Source: Cupriavidus oxalaticus (GTDB taxonomy: Bacteria; Pseudomonadota; Gammaproteobacteria; Burkholderiales; Burkholderiaceae). Taken from it: DNA of 64,000 nucleotides. The notes beneath the pieces were generated by a model that was given only the letters and a program-made list of their open reading frames with translations, did not search any database and was not told the DNA's origin. Positions 58,261 through 64,000 of this stretch are shown here, piece after piece. The stretch's first letter is position 1, and every line of letters begins with the position of its first letter. The stretch covers positions 1,364,001 to 1,428,000 of the forward strand of contig NZ_CP038635.1 in assembly GCF_004768545.1 (NCBI RefSeq). The letters are read 5' to 3'. A program made the translations under genes and the position numbers.

Positions 58261-59511
58261 ATGACCAAGATGCGTCCGCTGGTGGCTGGTGTGGCCATGT
58301 TCGCCGCAATGGGTTCTGCGCTGGTTTCGGGTTCGGCACTCGCGGATACGGTGAAGATCGCCTTCATCGATCCGCTTTCGGGGCTAATGGCCCCCGTTGG
58401 ACAGAACCAGCTCAAGAGCTGGCAGTTCGTGGCCGACGTGGCCAACCAGAAGGGCTGGGCCGGCGCGCACAAGTTCGAGGTGGTGGGCTTTGACAACAAG
58501 CTCTCGCCGCAGGAGAGCCTGACCATCCTGAAGCAGGCGATCGACCAGAACATCCGCTATATCGTGCAGGGCAACGGCTCGTCGGTCGGGCTGGCGCTGC
58601 AGGATGCGGTGGCCAAGCACAACGAGCGCAACCCGGGCAAGGAAATCATCTACCTGAACTACGCCGCGGTGGACCCGGACATGACCAATGCCAAGTGCAA
58701 CTACTGGCATTTCCGGCTCGACGCCAACTCGGACATGAAGATGGAGGCGCTGACCACCTTCCTGGCCAAGGATCCCGGCGTCAAGAAGGTTTACCTGATC
58801 AACCAGAACTACTCGTTCGGGCACCAGGTGGCCAAGGCGGCCAAGGACTACCTGAAGCGCAAGCGCCCGGATATCCAGATCGTGGGTGAAGACCTGCACC
58901 CGCTGGCGCAGGTGAAGGACTTTGCGCCGTATGCGGCCAAGATCAAGGCCTCGGGCGCCGATACCGTGATCACCGGCAACTGGGGCAGCGACCTGGCACT
59001 GCTGATCAAGGCGGGCAAGGACGCCGGCCTGACCACCAACTACTACACTTACTACGCCGGCACCACCGGCGTGCCGACCGCCATGGGCGCGGCCGGTGCC
59101 GAGCACGTCAAGTACGTGGGCTACTACAACCCCAACAACAAGGGGTTCAAGGGCTCCGACGTCATCGAGGGCTTCAAGAAGAAGTACAACGATGACTTCT
59201 ACGTGATGGCGTCCTACACCGGCATCGCCATGCTGTCCAAGGCGTTCAAGGACACCAACTCGACCGACCCGGTCAAGGTGGCCAAGGCGCTGGAAGGCAT
59301 CAAGGTCGAGAGCATGAACGGCCTGGTCGAGATGCGCAATACCGACCACCAGGCCCAGCAGCCGCTGGTGGTGGCCACCTGGACCAAGATCGACGGCAAG
59401 GAAATCAAGTACGACCAGGAGAACACCGGGTACGGCTGGAAGACCAACGCGCAGATGGACCAGTACGTGTCCGCGCAGCCGACGTCCTGCCAGATGAAGC
59501 GGCCGGGCTGA
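58261..59511 (+). CDS. liv-type ABC transporter substrate-binding protein
   Basis: Periplasmic type I receptor of 416 residues in the branched-chain amino acid/amide class. Signal peptide residues 1-29 end in SGSALA. Typical segments are VKIAFIDPLSGLMAPVGQNQ, FVADVANQKGWAGAHKFEVVGFDNKLSPQE, IVQGNGSSVGLALQDAV and VKKVYLINQNYSFG. The cysteine pair around NAKCNYWHFR could be a disulfide. The start at 58261 has AAGGAGAC spaced 7-12 nt upstream. The ligand is unknown; the CoA ligase upstream suggests a carboxylic acid. Confidence 0.9.
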   Translation: MTKMRPLVAGVAMFAAMGSALVSGSALADTVKIAFIDPLSGLMAPVGQNQLKSWQFVADVANQKGWAGAHKFEVVGFDNKLSPQESLTILKQAIDQNIRYIVQGNGSSVGLALQDAVAKHNERNPGKEIIYLNYAAVDPDMTNAKCNYWHFRLDANSDMKMEALTTFLAKDPGVKKVYLINQNYSFGHQVAKAAKDYLKRKRPDIQIVGEDLHPLAQVKDFAPYAAKIKASGADTVITGNWGSDLALLIKAGKDAGLTTNYYTYYAGTTGVPTAMGAAGAEHVKYVGYYNPNNKGFKGSDVIEGFKKKYNDDFYVMASYTGIAMLSKAFKDTNSTDPVKVAKALEGIKVESMNGLVEMRNTDHQAQQPLVVATWTKIDGKEIKYDQENTGYGWKTNAQMDQYVSAQPTSCQMKRPG

Positions 59512-59723
59512 TCCTGTCCATGTCGGGCCGGCCACGATGACACGCGCAGGTGATGCAGCGTGACAGCGTGGCGGCCCGATCCTGCATACTCTCGGTCTTT
59601 CTGGATCGATAGCGGTAGCGTCCGGGGCGCCATGCGCCCTGCGGAGGGGGACGCTCACCCCAAATCCAACCGGACGGATGCCAACGCACCCCACTGCGGC
59701 GGCACCAGCTTGAAGGACACGCT
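59512..59723 (+). other. 212-bp gap with a hairpin between the receptor and permease genes
   Basis: GGGCGC and GCGCCC (59625-59639) form a small hairpin in an otherwise featureless gap. In many ABC operons such a structure after the receptor gene raises its expression relative to the membrane genes. Confidence 0.4.
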
Positions 59724-60671
59724 GTGGAATTCTTTGTCATCTCCCTGCTCAACGGCATCAGCTACGGGCTGCTGCTGTTCATGCTGTCATCAGGCCTGAC
59801 CCTGATCTTCAGCATGATGGGCGTGCTCAATTTCGCGCACGCAAGCTTCTATATGCTGGGCGCATATTTCGCCTACACCATCGCCAGCAAGGTCGGCTTC
59901 TGGCCGGCGCTGATCTTCGCGCCGCTGCTGGTCGCTGGCGCGGGCGCGCTGGTGGAGCGCTTCGGCCTGCGCACGGTGCACAAGTACGGCCACGTGGCAG
60001 AGCTGCTGTTCACCTTCGGCCTGGCCTACCTGATCGAAGAGGGCGTCAAGCTGGTGTGGGGACTGGCCGCGGTGCCTTACCGCATCCCGGCCGAACTGGA
60101 AGGCCCGCTGTTCCAGGTGTTCACCTCGACTTTCCCCAAATACCGCGCCTTCATGATGCTGGTGTCGCTGGGCATGCTGGTGGCGATCTACCTGGTGCTG
60201 ACGCGCACCCGCATCGGCCTGGTGATCCAGGCCGCGCTGACCCATCCGGAGATGGTCGAGGCGCTGGGCCACAACGTGCCGCGCGTGTTCATGATGGTGT
60301 TCGGCGGCGGCGCCGCGCTGGCGGGGCTGGCCGGCGTGATCGGCGGCAATGCCTTCGTCACCGAGCCGTCGATGGCGGCGGCGGTCGGGTCGATCGTATT
60401 CGTGGTGGCGGTGGTCGGCGGCATGGGGTCGCTGGTGGGGGCCTTCATTGCGTCAATATTGATTGGCGTGCTGCAGACCTTTGCGGTCACGATCGACGCT
60501 TCGCTTGCGGGGCTGTTGCGCAGCCTTGGCATGGCAGTCAGCGAAGCCACGCCGTTCTACGCCTTGTGGAAGCTCACGGTGGCCCAGGTGGCGCCGGTGC
60601 TGCCGTACCTGTTGCTGGTGGTGATGCTGATCTTCCGCCCGCGTGGACTGATGGGAACCCGGGAGAGCTGA
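59724..60671 (+). CDS. livH: liv-type ABC transporter permease (LivH family)
   Basis: A 315-residue inner-membrane permease with about eight TM segments, starting at GTG 59724 with AAGGA 6 nt before it. GISYGLLLFMLSSGLTLIFSMMGVLNFAHASFYMLGAYFA is the LivH signature, and GMGSLVGAFIASILIGVLQTF is the conserved region near the ATPase contact. It pairs with LivM to form the channel. The next gene begins 4 bp after its stop. Confidence 0.93.
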   Translation: MEFFVISLLNGISYGLLLFMLSSGLTLIFSMMGVLNFAHASFYMLGAYFAYTIASKVGFWPALIFAPLLVAGAGALVERFGLRTVHKYGHVAELLFTFGLAYLIEEGVKLVWGLAAVPYRIPAELEGPLFQVFTSTFPKYRAFMMLVSLGMLVAIYLVLTRTRIGLVIQAALTHPEMVEALGHNVPRVFMMVFGGGAALAGLAGVIGGNAFVTEPSMAAAVGSIVFVVAVVGGMGSLVGAFIASILIGVLQTFAVTIDASLAGLLRSLGMAVSEATPFYALWKLTVAQVAPVLPYLLLVVMLIFRPRGLMGTRES

Positions 60672-60675
60672 GGCC

Positions 60676-61989
60676 ATGGAGCAAGCGATGCAACAACCGC
60701 GCGAGCCGGTGTCGACCGGCCGCACCCTGCGCTACCGCCCGCTGAACCTGGCGCGCTGGGTAATCTGGAGCCTGACCATCGTCATCATGCTGGTGCTGCC
60801 GCTGGTGTTTACCGGGGGCTTCGCCATCACGCTGATGTCGCAGATGGGCATCATGATCATTTTTGCGCTCTCGTACAACATGCTGCTCGGGCAGACCGGC
60901 ATGCTGTCGTTCGGCCATGCGGTGTATTCCGGGCTGGGCGCCTTCATTGCCGTGCACGTGCTGAACATGGTCGGCGCCGGCACGGTCTGGCTGCCGGTGT
61001 CGATGCTGCCGCTGGTGGGCGGGCTGGCCGGCGCGTTCTTCGGCGTGATCTTCGGCTATGTCACCACCAAGAAGGCCGGCACCACCTTTGCCATGATCAC
61101 CATGGGCATCGGCGAGATGGTGTTCGCCAGCTCGCTGATGTTCCCCGAGTTCTTCGGCGGCGAGGGCGGCATCTCCACCAACCGCGTGGTCGGCGACCCG
61201 TTTTTGGGGCTCACCTTCGGGCCCGGGCGCCAGGTCTACTACCTGATCGCGGTGTGGTGCCTGGTGTCGATGGTGGCCATGTACGCCTGGACGCAGACGC
61301 CGCTGGGCCGTATCGCCAACGCCGTGCGCGACAACCCCGAGCGGGTCGAGTTCATCGGCTACAACACCCAGCGCGTGCGCTACCTGGTGCTGGTGCTGTC
61401 GGCGTTCTTCGCCGGGATCTCCGGGGCGCTCGCGGCGATCAACTTCGAGATCGTCTCGGCCGAGAACGTCAGCGCGGTGCGATCAGGCGGCGTGCTGCTG
61501 GCGGTGTTCATCGGCGGCGCGGGCGTGTTCTTCGGGCCGATCATCGGGGCGGTGGTGTTCGTGCTGTTCGCGGTGGCGCTGTCGGACCTGACCAAGGCGT
61601 GGCTGCTGTACCTGGGCCTGTTCTTCGTGCTGATGGTGATGTTCGTGCCGGGCGGCCTGGCCAGCCTGCTGCTGATGCAGCTGCCGCTGGCGGCGAAGGG
61701 CAGGTTGCGCCGCATGCTGCCCTCTTATGCAAAGGCGGGCGCGGCCGGCGTGGTGCTGCTGGTGGCGATGATCGTGACGGTCGAACTCGTCTACAAGGTG
61801 CAGGTCGACAGCGCCAATGGCACGGCCATGAAGCTGTTCGGCGTCGGCTTCGATGCGGCGACGTGGACGCCATGGGCGGTGGCGGCGGTGCTGTGGGCCG
61901 GGGGGCTGGCCGCATGGCGGCTGACGGTGCGCGCGTCGCGCGCCGAATGGGACAAGGTGCAGGCGGAGATCGCGGGAGGCACGGCATGA
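60676..61989 (+). CDS. livM: liv-type ABC transporter permease (LivM family) with C-terminal extension
   Basis: A 437-residue permease, about 60-80 residues longer than most LivM proteins. The core has FALSYNMLLGQTGMLSFGHAVYSGLGAF, TFAMITMGIGEMVFASSLMF and AISGALAAINFEIVSAENV-like segments (here GISGALAAINFEIVS). After the usual end, RGVLL-type GGLASLLLMQLPLAAKGRLRR, an extra part adds two TM segments (AAGVVLLVAMIVTVELVYK and WAVAAVLWAGGLAAWRL) and a cytoplasmic tail. The stop overlaps the next start (ATGA). Confidence 0.9.
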   Translation: MEQAMQQPREPVSTGRTLRYRPLNLARWVIWSLTIVIMLVLPLVFTGGFAITLMSQMGIMIIFALSYNMLLGQTGMLSFGHAVYSGLGAFIAVHVLNMVGAGTVWLPVSMLPLVGGLAGAFFGVIFGYVTTKKAGTTFAMITMGIGEMVFASSLMFPEFFGGEGGISTNRVVGDPFLGLTFGPGRQVYYLIAVWCLVSMVAMYAWTQTPLGRIANAVRDNPERVEFIGYNTQRVRYLVLVLSAFFAGISGALAAINFEIVSAENVSAVRSGGVLLAVFIGGAGVFFGPIIGAVVFVLFAVALSDLTKAWLLYLGLFFVLMVMFVPGGLASLLLMQLPLAAKGRLRRMLPSYAKAGAAGVVLLVAMIVTVELVYKVQVDSANGTAMKLFGVGFDAATWTPWAVAAVLWAGGLAAWRLTVRASRAEWDKVQAEIAGGTA

Positions 61990-62759
61990 CGGCGGCACTG
62001 GAACTGACCGAGGTACGCAAGAAGTTCGGCCAGACGGAGATTATCCGCGGCGTGAACCTGAGCATCCCGAAGGGTGAGCGCCACGCGCTGATCGGGCCCA
62101 ACGGGGCGGGCAAGTCCACCACCTTCAACCTGATCTCGGGCCGCTTTGCGCCCACCAGCGGCACGGTGCGCCTGAACGGGCATGAGATCGGAGGGCTGCA
62201 GCCGTTCGTGATCAACCGCATGGGGCTGTCGCGCAGCTTCCAGATCACCAATATCTTCCATCGGCTGTCGGTGTTCGAGAACCTGCGCTGCGCGGTGCTG
62301 TGGTCGCTTGGCTACAAGTACTCGTTCTGGCACCGGCTGACGGGTTTGCGCGATGCGCGCGAGCGGGCCGACGAGGTGCTGGAACTGATCGGCATGCAGC
62401 ACCGGCGCAATACACAGGCGGGCCTTCTGACCTACGCTGAGCAGCGCGCGCTGGAAATCGGCATCACCATCGCCGGTGGTGCCGAGGTGATCCTGCTGGA
62501 TGAGCCTACCGCGGGCATGAGCCGCTCCGAGTCCGACCATGCAGTCGAACTGATCCGCAAGGTCACCGTCGGCAAGACACTGGTGATGGTGGAGCACGAC
62601 ATGAGCGTGGTGTTCGGGCTGGCCGACCGCATTTCGGTGCTGGTCTACGGCGAAGTGATCGCCACCGATACCCCGCAGGCGATCCGCAACAACCGCAAGG
62701 TCAAGGAAGCCTACCTGGGGACCACGCTGGACGAAGACACCACCGAAGGAGCGCACTGA
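61986..62759 (+). CDS. livG: liv-type ABC transporter ATP-binding protein (LivG family)
   Basis: A 257-residue ABC ATPase. Walker A is GPNGAGKST, the Q-loop is in LSRSFQITNIF, the signature is LTYAEQRALEIG (a degenerate LSxGxQ as in many LivG proteins), Walker B is EVILLDEPTAGMSRSE, and the H-loop is MVEHDMSVVF. The start overlaps the livM stop by 4 nt and the stop overlaps the next start by 1 nt, so translation is tightly coupled. Confidence 0.93.
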   Translation: MTAALELTEVRKKFGQTEIIRGVNLSIPKGERHALIGPNGAGKSTTFNLISGRFAPTSGTVRLNGHEIGGLQPFVINRMGLSRSFQITNIFHRLSVFENLRCAVLWSLGYKYSFWHRLTGLRDARERADEVLELIGMQHRRNTQAGLLTYAEQRALEIGITIAGGAEVILLDEPTAGMSRSESDHAVELIRKVTVGKTLVMVEHDMSVVFGLADRISVLVYGEVIATDTPQAIRNNRKVKEAYLGTTLDEDTTEGAH

Positions 62760-63472
62760 TGGGCAAGCGGATGCTGGAAGTCACGGGCCTGCATGCCTAC
62801 TACGGCAAGAGCCATATCCTGCATGGCGTCGATGCGCATATCGACGAAGGCGAGATCGTGGCGCTGCTGGGGCGCAACGGGGTGGGGCGCTCGACCATGG
62901 CCAAGGCCATCCTCGGCATGGTCAAGGCCGAGGGCTCGGTGAAGTTCCGCGGCGAGGAGATCCTGGGGCGGCGCACGTTCGAGATCGCGCACCTGGGCAT
63001 CGGCTATGTGCCGGAGAACCGGGACATCTTCCCGACGCTGACGGTGCGGCAGAACCTGCTGCTTGGCGAGAAGCGCAACCCGCGGCAGCCCAAACCGCGC
63101 TGGTCGGTGGAAGACATGTTCAACATGTTCCCCCGGCTCAGGGAACGCGAGAACACCTCCGCGGGCGTGTTGTCAGGCGGCGAACAGCAGATGCTGACGC
63201 TGTGCCGGACGTTGATGGGCGATCCCGACCTGGTGCTGATCGACGAGCCCACCGAAGGGCTGGCGCCGATGATCGTGGCGCTGGTGGGTGACTACCTGAA
63301 GACGCTGAAGGAGCGGGGCGTCTCGGTGCTGCTGATCGAGCAGAAGCTGGCGATTGCGCTGGATATCTCGCAGCGGGTCTACGTCATGGGGCACGGGCAT
63401 ATCGTGTTCGAGGGCACGCCCGGCGAACTCAAGGCGAACTCGCAGATCCGGAAGGAGTGGCTGGAGGTTTAA
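62759..63472 (+). CDS. livF: liv-type ABC transporter ATP-binding protein (LivF family) with Arg in Walker A
   Basis: A 237-residue ABC ATPase, partner of LivG. Walker A reads GRNGVGRST, with Arg44 where the catalytic lysine normally sits; the rest is intact: signature LSGGEQQMLTLCRTLM, Walker B LVLIDEPTEGLAP with the catalytic Glu, and H-loop-like LLIEQKLAIAL, where Gln stands for the usual EQ pair of LivF. I recall GRNGVGRST in other beta-proteobacterial LivF proteins, so this is probably lineage-specific rather than a defect. It ends the operon. Confidence 0.93.
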   Translation: MGKRMLEVTGLHAYYGKSHILHGVDAHIDEGEIVALLGRNGVGRSTMAKAILGMVKAEGSVKFRGEEILGRRTFEIAHLGIGYVPENRDIFPTLTVRQNLLLGEKRNPRQPKPRWSVEDMFNMFPRLRERENTSAGVLSGGEQQMLTLCRTLMGDPDLVLIDEPTEGLAPMIVALVGDYLKTLKERGVSVLLIEQKLAIALDISQRVYVMGHGHIVFEGTPGELKANSQIRKEWLEV

Positions 63473-63480
63473 GCGTTTCC

Positions 63481-63513
63481 GCCGGCGCTGCGGGTGCCAC
63501 CCGTAGCGTCGGC
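63481..63513 (+). terminator. stem-loop after livF
   Basis: GCCGGCGCTGCGGGT (63481-63495) pairs with ACCCGTAGCGTCGGC (63499-63513), a 15-bp stem (two G-T pairs) with a 3-nt loop starting 9 bp after the stop. No T-run follows, so it may act with Rho or protect the 3' end. Confidence 0.6.
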
Positions 63514-63623
63514 GTCACTTCATGTTTCACGACAGCCGCGGGAAAGGCGCTCCTTCAACTCCGAGCGTCACTAGTGCTTCTCAGGTCGTTGACTACTCAA
63601 ATTTCCAGTCGAGGACAAGCCAC

Positions 63624-63642
63624 TTTGCAACACTGTTGTAAA
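63624..63642. promoter_or_regulatory. 19-bp palindrome upstream of the TonB receptor promoter
   Basis: TTTGCAACACTGTTGTAAA is symmetric except for one mismatched pair. It ends 35 bp before the -35 element, a common place for an activator. Confidence 0.45.
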
Positions 63643-63661
63643 TTTGTCTTAACACAAAAAT

Positions 63662-63680
63662 CGGAATGATTCGCATTTGT
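63662..63680 (+). promoter_or_regulatory. Fur-box-like site
   Basis: The 19-bp site contains AATGATT and CATT in the phase of the Fur consensus GATAATGATTATCATTATC, with about 11 of 19 positions matching. It overlaps the -35 element of the TonB-receptor promoter. Confidence 0.5.
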
Positions 63681-63705
63681 ACTTCGATTCCTACCTCCCT
63701 ATAAT
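63677..63705 (+). promoter_or_regulatory. sigma-70 promoter of the TonB-dependent receptor gene
   Basis: TTGTAC (63677-63682) and a consensus TATAAT (63700-63705) with a 17-bp spacer. The leader to the GTG start is about 115 nt. Confidence 0.75.
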
Positions 63706-63826
63706 CGCCCGCCGGGGATGGACGACTTGATTCACGGGCGACGGTGGTGCGCTTCCTTGAGCTTGTCTTCATTGACCACGCTTGTTCGCGTCAAGAACTA
63801 CAAGACAACACAGGGAAGGCAAGGCC

Positions 63827-64000
63827 GTGAAAGGAAACCAGAAGTCGTTTGAATTGACCCCGCTCGCCGCTGCACTGGCAGGCGCCGTCGCAGCGTTTGC
63901 CATGCAGGGTGCATCGGCGCAGGGGAGCCAGCCTGTCGTCGCCGCCACCGGCCAGGCTGCGCCGGTGACGCTGGAACGGGTCACCGTGACCGGCAAGCGC
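63827..64000 (+). CDS. TonB-dependent receptor, 5' part only
   Basis: The first 58 codons are inside the window. They begin at GTG (AAGG about 10 nt before) and encode a signal peptide with a hydrophobic core (LAAALAGAVAAFAMQGASA, cleavage near ASAQ), then a linker and ERVTVTGKR, a typical TonB box that starts the plug domain of outer-membrane siderophore or heme receptors. The promoter upstream has a Fur-like site, which fits an iron-regulated receptor. The substrate cannot be known from this part. Confidence 0.78.
   Translation, partial: MKGNQKSFELTPLAAALAGAVAAFAMQGASAQGSQPVVAATGQAAPVTLERVTVTGKR

Noticed and set aside
62759..63472. livF as a pseudogene because of the Walker A change
   Set aside because: The frame is intact, other motifs are conserved and starts and stops overlap neighbours as in a working operon.

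Overview
The window is high-GC, densely coding DNA from a beta-proteobacterium of the Burkholderiaceae, most likely Cupriavidus. The grounds are gene content, the tig-clpP-clpX-lon-tRNA-ppiD order, a 1348-residue PurL, a mycobacterial-type AhpC/AhpD pair, and a TRAP and several liv-type genes typical of metabolically versatile soil bacteria. It looks like core chromosome. No prophage, transposase, CRISPR array or complete mobile element was seen. Left part (1-17.4 kb): a secreted protein, a metC-type PLP lyase, DUF2789, serB, argE and mfd, then the divergent MEP-pathway pair ispD-ispF, a GNAT acetyltransferase, the ahpC-ahpD peroxide defence pair, an OmpR/EnvZ two-component system, a small basic secreted protein, an allantoate/carbamoyl amidohydrolase and a presqualene diphosphate synthase (hopanoid pathway). 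Two gene remnants lie here: a PepSY-type membrane fragment beside serB and an M20 amidohydrolase tail beside argE. Middle part (17.6-37.3 kb): a two-gene RND efflux operon with a clear promoter and a palindromic operator candidate; a cysteine-rich secreted protein with a truncated HTH ORF next to tRNA-Leu; a VanZ-like protein; the RNA-modification genes rlmJ and mnmC; the protein quality-control block tig, clpP, clpX, lon, tRNA-Val, tRNA-Asp, ppiD; and tesA/ybbA head to head with overlapping start codons. Right part (37.3-64 kb): pgi; the NAD(P)HX repair fusion nnrD; a DadA-like oxidase, TRAP transporter and amidase cluster that probably imports and breaks down one nitrogenous acid; purL; an ~860-bp near-palindromic non-coding element; a parvulin, BolA, YciB, MsrB and SelO group; a fatty-acid/carboxylic-acid CoA ligase followed by a complete liv-type ABC transporter; and finally the start of a TonB-dependent receptor under a promoter with a Fur-box-like site, cut by the window end. 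The best leads outside ordinary genes are the 860-bp palindrome (50898-51757), a duplicated tRNA-Asp 3' end with structured DNA (33531-33735), a candidate small RNA upstream of tRNA-Leu (23038-23137), a hairpin that places the envZ start codon in its loop (13859-13899), an intrinsic terminator between ahpC and ahpD, a heat-shock-type promoter at lon, and a Lys-to-Arg change in the LivF Walker A motif. All calls were made by reading the sequence; no database search was run.
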